Assembly (NCBI RefSeq): GCF_001551835.1
Contig: NZ_LODL01000019.1
Span: 90,475-154,474, forward strand
Reading direction: 5' to 3'
DNA length: 64,000 nucleotides
Source: Dechloromonas denitrificans
GTDB lineage: Bacteria > Pseudomonadota > Gammaproteobacteria > Burkholderiales > Rhodocyclaceae
Part shown: positions 26,340 to 34,696 of the stretch, one piece after another
Layout of the letters: each line of letters begins with the position of its first letter
How positions within the stretch are numbered: the first letter of the stretch is position 1
The notes under the pieces: generated by a model
The model's input: only the letters and a program-made list of their open reading frames with translations
What the model was told of the DNA's origin: nothing
The model's database searches: none
Position numbers and translations under genes: made by a program

Positions 26340-26837
26340 ATGAAACAAATGAAAAATATGCGCACCGGCTTGTTCGCTCTGGTTTTTTGCCTTTGCGGCC
26401 TGTCCACCGCCGGCATCGCCCAGGAGGCGCGGCCGCTGAGCAAGGGGCAGAGCGTCTATCTGCCGATCTATTCGCACATGCTCTACGGCAACCTGGGGCG
26501 GAGTGGCAAGGCTTCGTTCGTCCAGCTCTCGGCGTTGGTCAGCATCCGCAATACGGATAGCAAGCGGCCGTTGCGCATCCTCTCCGCCAAGTATTTCGAT
26601 ACCCAGGGCAAGCTGCTCGGCGAACGGGTCAGTGGCCCGGCCGTACTGCCGCCGCTCGGTACGCTTGAACTGTTCGTCGAACTGAACGACGCCTCCGGCG
26701 GCTCCGGCGCCAACTTCGTCGTCAAGTGGGAAGCCGATGCCGCGATCAACCCGCCGCTGGTCGAAGCCCTGCATGCCAACATGGATGGCGGCAAGGCGGT
26801 GATCTTCACGACCCAGTCCGTGCCCGTGGCCGACTAA
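26340..26837 (+). CDS. DUF3124 exported protein
   Basis: 165 aa with a signal peptide (MKQMKNMRTGLFALVFCLCGLS..., cleavage near AQEA or a Cys in the hydrophobic core). The mature part matches DUF3124 (SVYLPIYSHMLYG, RNTDSKRPL, FVVKWEA), probably a periplasmic beta domain. Start ATG 26340 follows GGGGGAATC. Between the signalling genes and a K+ channel, a combination that suggests envelope or ion sensing, but nothing in the sequence gives a function. Confidence 0.75.
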   Translation: MKQMKNMRTGLFALVFCLCGLSTAGIAQEARPLSKGQSVYLPIYSHMLYGNLGRSGKASFVQLSALVSIRNTDSKRPLRILSAKYFDTQGKLLGERVSGPAVLPPLGTLELFVELNDASGGSGANFVVKWEADAAINPPLVEALHANMDGGKAVIFTTQSVPVAD

Positions 26838-26849
26838 GCGGGCCTGGCC

Positions 26850-27893
26850 GTGTCATCAACCGTCAAGGCCGCGCAGGTCAGCTACATCTTTCGCCTGCTC
26901 TACATCGCGCTGGCCGGCCTGGTCGTCGTCCATGTGTTGGGCACGGCTGGCTACTATTACCTGACCGAGGGCAAGTATTCGTGGTTTGACTGCTTTTACA
27001 TGACCTTCATCACCGTCGCTACCATCGGCTACGGTGAAATCATCGACATGTCGAGCAACCAGCCGGCCCGAGTGCTGACCGTCGTCATCGGCATCCTCGG
27101 CGCCGGCAACCTGTCGATGTTGTTTTCGGTGGTGACGGTGGCGCTGCTCGAAACCGACCTCAATGGAACCCTGCAGAGAAAACGCATGGAAAAGACAATC
27201 AAGAAACTCAAAGGTCATTACATCCTGTGCGGCTTCGGCCGGGTCGGCCGGAACATCGCCCACGAACTGGAGGCGACCAATCGCCATTACGTTGCTATCG
27301 ACGAGGAGATGGCGAACCTGCAGGAGTACAAGGAAAAGAACCCCGGCCTGCTTTACCTGCATGGCGATGCCAGCGACGACGATGTCCTGAATGCCGCCGA
27401 CCTGGCCGATGCCAAGGGTGTCTTCGCGGTGACCGGCGACGATTCGCGCAACCTGATGATCGTCATCACCGCCAAGCAGTTGAAGCCGGAAGTGCGCATC
27501 GTCGCCCGCTGCCAGGAAACCCGCAATATCGAGAAAATGCGCAAAGCCGGCGCCGATGCCATCGTGTCGCCCGATTTCACCGGCGGCATGCGCATCGCCT
27601 CGGCGATGATCCGGCCGCATGTCGTCTCCTTCCTCGATGAAATGCTCAAGTCGGAGAAAAATCTGCGGGTCGAGGAAGTCACCGTGCCGGCCGGCTTCAT
27701 TCCCAAGGCTCTGGGGGCGCTCAAGCTGCGCAGCGCCAACTATGTGCTGCTCGCCGTGCGCGAGCGCAATGGCGAATGGCAATTCAATCCCGATCACGAA
27801 TTCCTGCTCAAGCCCGGCTTTACGCTGATCGCCATGGCCGGCCCGGTCGGCCGCCTGGAAATCGAAACCCTGTTGATCGAAATGGCGGCCTGA
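26850..27893 (+). CDS. Potassium channel with RCK (TrkA-N/TrkA-C) domains
   Basis: 347 aa, GTG start. Two transmembrane helices (about 13-35, 76-98) flank a pore loop with the K+ selectivity filter TIGYG at 58-62. A Rossmann-type TrkA-N domain begins with GFGRVGRN at 128-135 and a TrkA-C regulatory domain follows after about 250. MthK/Kch-like architecture with a single pore per chain, likely a tetramer gated by ligand binding. 12 bases after the DUF3124 gene, so likely co-transcribed. Confidence 0.9.
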   Translation: MSSTVKAAQVSYIFRLLYIALAGLVVVHVLGTAGYYYLTEGKYSWFDCFYMTFITVATIGYGEIIDMSSNQPARVLTVVIGILGAGNLSMLFSVVTVALLETDLNGTLQRKRMEKTIKKLKGHYILCGFGRVGRNIAHELEATNRHYVAIDEEMANLQEYKEKNPGLLYLHGDASDDDVLNAADLADAKGVFAVTGDDSRNLMIVITAKQLKPEVRIVARCQETRNIEKMRKAGADAIVSPDFTGGMRIASAMIRPHVVSFLDEMLKSEKNLRVEEVTVPAGFIPKALGALKLRSANYVLLAVRERNGEWQFNPDHEFLLKPGFTLIAMAGPVGRLEIETLLIEMAA

Positions 27894-27991
27894 GGCAGGC
27901 TTGCTTCCGCCTGCCGGCGGCGTAGTATTCAGCTTGAGTAGTGAGATGGCTTGGGCTGGAAAAACAATAGATTGCCGGTCGGGAGGCTTGC

Positions 27992-28300
27992 ATGAAAATC
28001 GATTGCCTGAAAGCGGATGACGGCACCCCCGTCATGCATCTGGCGGGTCGCCTCGATTTCACCAAACGGGAAGCATTTGTCGAGGCGCTCGATCATTTCC
28101 TGGGCCGGGTGACGGTCCCCGAGGTCCGGGTCAATTGCGCCTGCCTCGATTACCTCGACAGTTCGGGGCTGGGCATGCTGCTCATCCTGCGCGACCGGGC
28201 CAGTCAGCTCGGTTGCACGGTTGCCCTCGTCGAGTGCCCGCCGGCAGTCCGCGATGTTCTGACCACGGTCCAGTTCGGTCGCCTGTTCCGCGTCGCCTGA
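27992..28300 (+). CDS. STAS-domain anti-sigma-factor antagonist
   Basis: 102-aa SpoIIAA-like STAS protein. The phosphorylatable Ser lies in CLDYLDSSGLGMLL (about 47-60), the conserved site for HPr-like/RsbW-type kinases. No cognate anti-sigma kinase or SpoIIE phosphatase is in the neighbourhood, so its partner must be encoded elsewhere. Start after GGGAGGC. Confidence 0.85.
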   Translation: MKIDCLKADDGTPVMHLAGRLDFTKREAFVEALDHFLGRVTVPEVRVNCACLDYLDSSGLGMLLILRDRASQLGCTVALVECPPAVRDVLTTVQFGRLFRVA

Positions 28301-28406
28301 GCCGGTTTGCAGCGTGGCCCTGGGGCTAGGCTGCATTTTCGGCGCGGGTTAGACTGCACCTGAAAACCGGCATCCTGACCGGTTCGTCACGACTCGGAGG
28401 AAAAAA

Positions 28407-28709
28407 ATGAAGAAAAACTTCGCCCTGCTGCTGGTCGCCGGTCTCGTCGCCGGCTCCGCCCTGGCTTCGGAAGATCTGGCCAAGGCCAAGAACTGCATGA
28501 CCTGCCATGCGTTCGACAAGAAGATCGTCGGCCCCAGCTACAAGGATGTGATCGCCAAGCGGGCCAGCGAAAAGGGGGCCGAGGCGGCGCTGGCGGCCAA
28601 GATCAAGAACGGCAGCAAGAACGAGTGGGGCGCCGTGCCGATGCCGCCGAACAATGTCACCGAGGCCGAAGCGGCAACGCTGGCCAAGTGGGTGCTGAGC
28701 CACAAGTAA
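28407..28709 (+). CDS. Class I cytochrome c (c8/c551 type)
   Basis: 100-aa small periplasmic electron carrier with signal peptide (MKKNFALLLVAGLVAGSALA). Haem-binding CMTCH at residues 30-34 and axial Met79 in VPMPPNN. Length after processing (~80 aa) matches cytochrome c551/c8, donors to nitrite reductase or cytochrome oxidase. Good AGGAGG ribosome site. Confidence 0.9.
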   Translation: MKKNFALLLVAGLVAGSALASEDLAKAKNCMTCHAFDKKIVGPSYKDVIAKRASEKGAEAALAAKIKNGSKNEWGAVPMPPNNVTEAEAATLAKWVLSHK

Positions 28710-28727
28710 GACCTGGTTTGACCCGGA

Positions 28728-28745
28728 GCGCCCTGCACAGGGCGC
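28728..28745. other. Stem-loop after the cytochrome c gene
   Basis: Perfect 7-8 bp GC stem GCGCCCT/AGGGCGC with a 4-nt loop, 19 bases past the stop. It is followed by an A-rich stretch and no T-run, so it may stabilise the 3' end rather than terminate. Confidence 0.4.
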
Positions 28746-28777
28746 CAAAATAAAATAAATCCCCAGAGAGAGTCGGT

Positions 28778-30061
28778 ATGGACACCCTTGGTCCGGAGCA
28801 GCGGCGCCGCCGCTGGCTCATCCTGGCCGTCGTTGCGGCGGCCTATGTCCTGTCATTTTTCCAGCGCTTCGCGCCGGCCGGCATCGCCCAGGATCTGGCG
28901 GCCGCCTTCCAGACATCGGCCGCCTCGCTCGGCGTGCTGGCCGCGACCTATTTCTACGTCTATACGATCATGCAGGTGCCGACCGGCATCCTGGCCGACA
29001 CCCTCGGGCCGCGACGGATTCTGGCTCTCGGTGGCATCGTCGGCGGGCTCGGCAGTTTCCTGTTCGGCTTCGCGCCGAGCCTCGATGTGGCGCTGGTCGG
29101 GCGGACGCTGATCGGCCTCGGCGTCTCTGTCACCTTCATCGCCATGCTCAAGCTGATTGCCGTCTGGTTCGAGGAGCGGCGCTTTGCCACCATCGTCGGG
29201 ATCTGCATGCTGGTCGGCAATCTCGGCTCGGTGCTGGCCGGCGCACCGCTTTCGGCGCTCGCCCAGGCCACCGGCTGGCGGGGCGTCTTCCTCGGCGTCG
29301 GCGGCTTGTCGATGACGCTCGGCGTGCTGTGCTGGCTGCTCGTCCGTGATCGCCCGGCCAGCTTGGTGGCGGGCGGCATCGAGGCGCCGCGCGTCGACCG
29401 GACGGTGGTGCTCAACGGTTTGCGGACGGTCCTGAAAAACCGGGCGACCTGGCCGGCCGCGCTGCTCAATACCGGCATGTGCGGTGCCTTTTTTACTTTT
29501 GCCGGCCTGTGGGCGACGCCGTATCTGATGCAGGTGCATGGTTTGAGCCGCAACGTGGCGGCCTCCCATCTGTCGCTGTGGTTCGGCGGCTTTGCCGTCG
29601 GCTGCTTTTTCGTCGGCACGCTGTCCGACCGCCTCGGCCGGCGCAAGCCGGTGTTGCTGGTGACTTCGCATCTGCTGGTGCTGATCTTCCTGGTCTTCCT
29701 GTCCTGCATCAAGATGCCGCTGGCCGTTTCCTATGCGCTGTTTGCGTTGACCGGGCTGACCACTGCCGGCATGAGCCTGAGTTGGGCCTGCGCCAAGGAG
29801 GTGAATCCGCCGCTGTTGTCGGGGATGTCGACCAGCGTCACCAATATGGGCAGTTTTCTCGCTGCCGCGCTGCTGCAGCCGACGGTGGGCTGGGTGATGG
29901 ATTTGAGCTGGCAGGGCGAAATGCTGGGCGGCACCCGTTTTTACGATGTCGCCTCATGGCGGGCCGGCCTGCTGGTGGTCACGCTGTGCGCGGCGCTGGG
30001 CGCGTTGTGCAGCTGGTGGATTCATGAAACGCGATGCAGGAACATCTGGCAAGCCAGTTGA
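28778..30061 (+). CDS. Major facilitator superfamily transporter
   Basis: 427 aa with about 12 hydrophobic helices and the MFS loop 2-3 motif GILADTLGPRR plus the equivalent in the second half (GTLSDRLGRRKP). N-terminal half FFQRFAPAGIAQDL resembles anion:cation symporter-type carriers. Substrate cannot be told from the sequence. Starts 68 bases after the cytochrome gene. Confidence 0.85.
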   Translation: MDTLGPEQRRRRWLILAVVAAAYVLSFFQRFAPAGIAQDLAAAFQTSAASLGVLAATYFYVYTIMQVPTGILADTLGPRRILALGGIVGGLGSFLFGFAPSLDVALVGRTLIGLGVSVTFIAMLKLIAVWFEERRFATIVGICMLVGNLGSVLAGAPLSALAQATGWRGVFLGVGGLSMTLGVLCWLLVRDRPASLVAGGIEAPRVDRTVVLNGLRTVLKNRATWPAALLNTGMCGAFFTFAGLWATPYLMQVHGLSRNVAASHLSLWFGGFAVGCFFVGTLSDRLGRRKPVLLVTSHLLVLIFLVFLSCIKMPLAVSYALFALTGLTTAGMSLSWACAKEVNPPLLSGMSTSVTNMGSFLAAALLQPTVGWVMDLSWQGEMLGGTRFYDVASWRAGLLVVTLCAALGALCSWWIHETRCRNIWQAS

Positions 30062-30096
30062 AGTTGTGGTGACATAGGGGTCAGAGGAGGGCGAAT

Positions 30097-32283
30097 ATGT
30101 CCTTGCAAGCGGGTGGTTTCGATGACCGGGCGCATCAGGAGCGACGCTGGGCCTTGCTCGGCGCCTTACTCGCTTTCATCGTCGCCGGCCTGCTCGCTGC
30201 CCTCGGCGCCTACAGCATCGAGCACGCCCGGCGCCAGCAGAGCGAGATCCAGGCTCGCCAGCTGGCCTCGGCCGTCGCCCATGACCTCGGCGAGCGCCTC
30301 GATCGTTCGCTGTCCGCTTCCAATGCACTGATTGCCGTATTGCGCCAGGGCGGCGGACAAATCGACGACTTTTCGACGCTGGCCAAGGAGTTGATCAATC
30401 TGTTCGGCGGCATTACTGCCTTGCAACTGGCACCGGGCGGCACCATCAGCCGCATCGAGCCGTTGCCCGGCAATGAACGGGTGATCGGTTTCAGCCCGCT
30501 GAAAGACCCGATTCAGGGGCCGGAAACCCGGCTGGTGATCGAGAATCGCCGGCTCGGGCTGACCGGACCCTTCGAATTGCGCCAGGGCGGCGTTGGCGTC
30601 ATCGGCCGGAATCCGGTCTTCCTCAAGGGCAAGGATGGCGAGGAAACGTTCTGGGGGCTGGTTCAGGTCCTGATCCGGGTGCCTGACTTGCTGGTGGCGA
30701 CGCCCTTGAACGGCCTTGAGGAAGCGGGCTTCCACTACGAGTTGTGGCGCATTCCACCGGGTGCCAAGCAGCGCCAGGTCTTTGCCCGCTCGTCGGATCT
30801 GCCCTTGCACGACCCGGTCGAGGTCAGCATCCCGGTGCCGAATGGCGAGTGGGTGCTCAGCGTCGGGCCGGAGCGCGGCTGGTATGGGCGCGGCAATCTG
30901 CTGCTCGATGCGGCGGGAAGTTTGCTCATCGCTTCGCTGGTGGCGTTGGCTGCCTACCTCAGCCTGCGCCAGCCGCAATTGTTGCGCCGCGAGGTGGCGC
31001 TGCGCACCCGTGAATTGCAGGCCAGCGAGGAGAAATACCGCGAACTGGTCGATTCGGCAGCGAGCATCCTGCTCAAGTGGGATAACCACGGCACGGTGCT
31101 TTTCCTCAATGAGTACGGGCAGAACTTCTTCGGTTTTCACGGCGATGAAATCATCGGCCGGTCGGTCGTCGGCACCATCGTGCCGCCGCTCGAATCGGAC
31201 GGTCGCGATCTGGCCGATCTGATGGCGGAAATCTTCCGGCATCCGGAGGCCTACGAGATCAACCTCAACGAGAACATCAAGAAGAATGGCGAGCGGGTCT
31301 GGGTCTCCTGGCACAACCGGGTGGTGCGCAATGCGGCGGGGCAGCCGGTCGGCATGTTCAGCGTCGGCGTCGATGTCACCGAACGGCGGCGGGTCGAGGT
31401 TGCCTTGCAGGCGGCCAACCAGCGCTACGAGCAGTTGAATGCCGAGCTGGAAGCACGGGTCTTCGAGCGGACGCGGCAGCTGGAAAGCGAGATTCAGGAA
31501 CGGCGGGCGACCGAGAGAGTGCTGGCCCGCAACGAGCGGATGGCGGCACTCGGCAGCCTGGTGGCCGGGGTGGCGCATGAGATCAATACGCCGATCGGCA
31601 ATGCGCTGATGGTGGCGACGACGGCTCGCCAGCACATCAAGGATTTTGAAGCGGCGCTGGCCGCCGGACCGCTCAGTCGTTCGCGGCTCGACGCCTTCGT
31701 CGTCGCGATGCGCGATTCTGGTGCGATGCTGGAGCGCAATCTGCACCGGGCCGCCGACCTGATCCACAATTTCAAGCAGGTGGCGGTCGATCAGACCAGT
31801 GATCGCCGGCGCAGCTTCGATCTGGCGACCACCCTCGAAGAAATCCGGATGACGCTGGAGCCGCTGTTCAAACATGTGCCTTACCGGCTGGAACTGGCGG
31901 CCGAGGCGGGGCTGACGATGGACAGCTACCCCGGCGGGCTCGGCCAGATTGTCGTCAATCTGGTCGAAAACGCACTGCAGCATGCCTTCGTCGGCCAGGC
32001 CGCCGGCTGCATCCGGATCGGCGCGCGCAGCCTGGCCGATGGTCAGATCGAGATCCGTTTTGTCGATGACGGTGTCGGTATCCCTGCCGAGATTTTGCCG
32101 CGCATTTTTGATCCCTTCTTTACGACCCGTCTGGGTCAGGGCGGCAGCGGCCTCGGCCTCTCCATCGTCCTCAACCTGGCGCAGCGGCTGCTTGGCGGCG
32201 AGTTGACGGTGGATAGCGAAGCGGGGCGTGGCACCGCATTTACCTTGACCCTGCCCAGGCAGGCACCGATCCAGGAAAACTGA
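30097..32283 (+). CDS. Orphan sensor histidine kinase with CHASE-like and PAS domains
   Basis: 728 aa. TM helices about 19-41 and 272-292 bound a periplasmic CHASE-type domain (SASNALIAVLRQGG, VIGRNPVFLKGK). A PAS domain (about 312-435: YRELVDSAASILLKW, GRSVVGTIVPP), coiled coil, His494 in GVAHEINTPIGN, and an HATPase with VVNLVENALQHAF, DDGVGI and GSGLGLSI boxes. No response regulator is adjacent; the next gene is in a different transcription unit. Confidence 0.85.
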   Translation: MSLQAGGFDDRAHQERRWALLGALLAFIVAGLLAALGAYSIEHARRQQSEIQARQLASAVAHDLGERLDRSLSASNALIAVLRQGGGQIDDFSTLAKELINLFGGITALQLAPGGTISRIEPLPGNERVIGFSPLKDPIQGPETRLVIENRRLGLTGPFELRQGGVGVIGRNPVFLKGKDGEETFWGLVQVLIRVPDLLVATPLNGLEEAGFHYELWRIPPGAKQRQVFARSSDLPLHDPVEVSIPVPNGEWVLSVGPERGWYGRGNLLLDAAGSLLIASLVALAAYLSLRQPQLLRREVALRTRELQASEEKYRELVDSAASILLKWDNHGTVLFLNEYGQNFFGFHGDEIIGRSVVGTIVPPLESDGRDLADLMAEIFRHPEAYEINLNENIKKNGERVWVSWHNRVVRNAAGQPVGMFSVGVDVTERRRVEVALQAANQRYEQLNAELEARVFERTRQLESEIQERRATERVLARNERMAALGSLVAGVAHEINTPIGNALMVATTARQHIKDFEAALAAGPLSRSRLDAFVVAMRDSGAMLERNLHRAADLIHNFKQVAVDQTSDRRRSFDLATTLEEIRMTLEPLFKHVPYRLELAAEAGLTMDSYPGGLGQIVVNLVENALQHAFVGQAAGCIRIGARSLADGQIEIRFVDDGVGIPAEILPRIFDPFFTTRLGQGGSGLGLSIVLNLAQRLLGGELTVDSEAGRGTAFTLTLPRQAPIQEN

Positions 32284-32320
32284 AGGAAATCAAGGCCCCG
32301 GCCGGGCTTGCCTTGCTTTA

Positions 32321-32334
32321 CTGATCTAAATCAG
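32321..32334. promoter_or_regulatory. FNR/ANR-like palindrome
   Basis: Perfect inverted repeat CTGAT-CTAA-ATCAG, one base per half-site off the FNR/ANR/DNR consensus TTGAT-N4-ATCAA. Centre is only 22 bases before the RND adaptor start, near a TTGCTT (32313) and an AT-rich -10 region (TATTCT 32337, TATATA further on). That position fits repression or an unusually short leader better than class II activation. Confidence 0.45.
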
Positions 32335-32349
32335 AGTATTCTTATATAT

Positions 32350-33348
32350 ATGAATACAAAACTGTTTTCCCGGCTGGTTTTTGCCCTTTTCATGGTGTCG
32401 ACCGCAGCCCTTGCCGCCGACGGGCTGCCGCTGGTCGTCGTCAAGCCGCACGCGGTCGATTTGACCTTTCCCGCCGAATCGCTGGTCGAGGCGGTGCAGC
32501 AGGCGACGGTCGGCGCTCAGGTGGCCGGCCGGGTCCTCGAAGTGAAGGCCGATGCCGGGCAGAGCGTCAAAAAAGGCGAGTTGCTGATGCGCATCGACGC
32601 GCGTGAAGCCGAAGAAGCGGCTCGGGCCGCCGAGGCGCAATACGCCAACGCCAAGGTCAGTTACGAGCGGACGAAAAACCTGGTTGCCCAGAAATTCATG
32701 AGTTCGGCCGCGCTCGACAAGGCCCGCGCCGACTTCGATGCGGCCGGTGCCAATCGCGCCGCGGCCGGGGCCAGCCAGAGCCACGCCAATATCGTTTCGC
32801 CGATGAACGGCATCGTCGCCCGGCGGCATGCCGAAATGGGCGACATGGCGACGCCGGGCAAGCCGCTGTTCACCATTTATGAACCGGGCGGCCTGCGCGT
32901 CACGGCCAGCGTGCCGCAATACCGGTTGCAGGAAATGCGCCGGGTGACGACGGCGCGCGTCGAATTTCCGGAACTCGGCAAGTGGGTGGCGGCGACGGCG
33001 GTCAAACTGTTGCCGACGGCCGATGCGACGACCCATGTCTCGCAGGTGCGGGTCAGCTTGCCGGAAGTGCCGGAAGCGACGCCGGGCATGTTCGCCCGCG
33101 TCCATTTCGTCATCGGCCAGGCCGAGAAGCTGACCGTGCCGGCCGCTGCCGTGCTGCGCCGCGGCGAAGTCGCCGCCGTCTATGTGCAAACCGCCGACGG
33201 CCGCCTGAGTCTGCGCCAGCTGCGTCTGGGCGATGCCGTCGGGCAGGGCGAGATCGAAGTGCTGGCCGGGCTGGCCGCCGGCGACCAGGTGGTGACCGAC
33301 CCGATCAAGGCAGGTATTTCGCTCAAGGACCTGTCAGGAAAAAAATAA
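32350..33348 (+). CDS. RND efflux periplasmic adaptor (membrane-fusion protein)
   Basis: 332 aa with signal peptide (MNTKLFSRLVFALFMVSTAALAAD). Biotinyl-lipoyl-like segment with VAGRVLEVKADAGQSVKKGE, the hairpin coiled-coil (AQKFMSSAALDKARAD), the second lipoyl half ANIVSPMNGIVARRHAEMGD, and beta-barrel/MP domains. Connects an inner-membrane RND pump (two genes on) to an outer-membrane channel; none is adjacent. In an apparent operon with an SQR-like flavoprotein, the RND pump and a DUF2892 protein. Confidence 0.9.
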   Translation: MNTKLFSRLVFALFMVSTAALAADGLPLVVVKPHAVDLTFPAESLVEAVQQATVGAQVAGRVLEVKADAGQSVKKGELLMRIDAREAEEAARAAEAQYANAKVSYERTKNLVAQKFMSSAALDKARADFDAAGANRAAAGASQSHANIVSPMNGIVARRHAEMGDMATPGKPLFTIYEPGGLRVTASVPQYRLQEMRRVTTARVEFPELGKWVAATAVKLLPTADATTHVSQVRVSLPEVPEATPGMFARVHFVIGQAEKLTVPAAAVLRRGEVAAVYVQTADGRLSLRQLRLGDAVGQGEIEVLAGLAAGDQVVTDPIKAGISLKDLSGKK

Positions 33349-33414
33349 ACCGGCACACCCGGCGAGCGCAGTCAGGCGTTGCCCCGAACGGGGTCGAAAC
33401 TTGGAGGAGGTTGT

Positions 33415-34689
33415 ATGGCTCATATCGTGATTGTCGGTGCTGGGCTGGGTGGAATGCCAATGGCTTACGAGATGCGTGAGGCAGCACACCCGGGCGATCG
33501 GATTACCGTGATCGCCAATACGGCGAAATTCCATTTCGTTCCTTCGAACCCCTGGGTGGCGGTCAACTGGCGCCAGCGCGAGGAAATCGAGCTGGAGATC
33601 GAGCCGCTGCTCAAAAAGCACAATATCGATTTCATCCCGGTCGGGGCCAAGCGCCTGCACCCGGATGAGAATTCGCTGGAACTGGAAGACGGCCGCCGTA
33701 TCGCCTATGACTTCCTGGTCATGGCGACCGGCCCCAAGCTCGCTTTCGACGAAATCGAAGGGCTGGGGCCGCAGGGGCATACCCAGTCGATCTGCCACGT
33801 CGAGCATGCGACCCATGCCGCCGAGGCCTGGGCGAAGTTCGTTGCCGAGCCGGGGCCGATTGTCGTCGGTGCGGTGCAGGGCTCTTCGTGCTTCGGGCCA
33901 GCCTACGAGTTCGCGATGATCATGGAGACCGACCTGCGGCGGCGCAAGATTCGCGACCAGGTGCCGATGACCTTCGTCACGGCCGAACCCTACATCGGCC
34001 ATCTCGGCCTGGGCGGGGTCGGCGATTCCAAGGGCCTGATGGAGTCGATCTTCCGCGACAAGCACGTCAAGTGGATCTGCAATGCCAAGGTCAGCCGCGT
34101 CGAGGCCGGCAAGATGTTCGTCACCGAACACGATGAGGATGGCAAGCCGAAGAAGGAGCACGAATTGCCCTTCAAGTATTCGATGATGCTGCCGGCCTTC
34201 AAGGGGGTCGATGCGGTGTTCGGCATCGAGGGGCTGACCAATCCGCGCGGCTTCGTGCTGATCGATCCCTACCAGCGCAACCCGAAGTACCCGAACATCT
34301 ACGCCATCGGCGTCTGTGTCGCGATCCCGCCGGTCGAGGCGACACCGATCCCGACCGGGACGCCGAAGACCGGCTACATGATCGAATCGATGGTGACGGC
34401 CACCGCCAGGAATATCCGGGCCGTGCTCGATGGCCGGGAACCGACCGAAAAGGCGACCTGGAATGCGGTCTGTCTGGCCGATTTCGGCGACAACGGGGCG
34501 GCCTTCGTCGCCCTGCCGCAAATTCCGCCGCGCAACGTCAACTGGTTCTCGCATGGCAAGTGGGTGCATCTGGCCAAGGTCGGCTTCGAGAAATATTTCA
34601 TGCACAAGATGAAGAAAGGCACGACCGAGACGGTCTATGAAAAGATCGTCATGGAAGCGCTCGGCATCATGAAACTGAAAGGCAAGTAA
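33415..34689 (+). CDS. Sulfide:quinone oxidoreductase-like flavoprotein
   Basis: 424-aa FAD-dependent protein with N-terminal Rossmann motif GAGLGG (8-13). Three cysteines in positions used by sulfide:quinone oxidoreductases are present: Cys127, Cys159 (SSCFGPAYE) and Cys301 (GVCVAIPP). The C-terminal amphipathic segment (KVGFEKYFMHKMKKG) matches the membrane-anchoring end of Acidithiobacillus-type SQR. Expected reaction: oxidation of sulfide to polysulfide with electrons to quinone. Unusually it sits between an RND adaptor and its pump. AGGAGG ribosome site before ATG 33415. A flavocytochrome-like role cannot be excluded. Confidence 0.78.
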   Translation: MAHIVIVGAGLGGMPMAYEMREAAHPGDRITVIANTAKFHFVPSNPWVAVNWRQREEIELEIEPLLKKHNIDFIPVGAKRLHPDENSLELEDGRRIAYDFLVMATGPKLAFDEIEGLGPQGHTQSICHVEHATHAAEAWAKFVAEPGPIVVGAVQGSSCFGPAYEFAMIMETDLRRRKIRDQVPMTFVTAEPYIGHLGLGGVGDSKGLMESIFRDKHVKWICNAKVSRVEAGKMFVTEHDEDGKPKKEHELPFKYSMMLPAFKGVDAVFGIEGLTNPRGFVLIDPYQRNPKYPNIYAIGVCVAIPPVEATPIPTGTPKTGYMIESMVTATARNIRAVLDGREPTEKATWNAVCLADFGDNGAAFVALPQIPPRNVNWFSHGKWVHLAKVGFEKYFMHKMKKGTTETVYEKIVMEALGIMKLKGK

Positions 34690-34696
34690 GCCGTTT

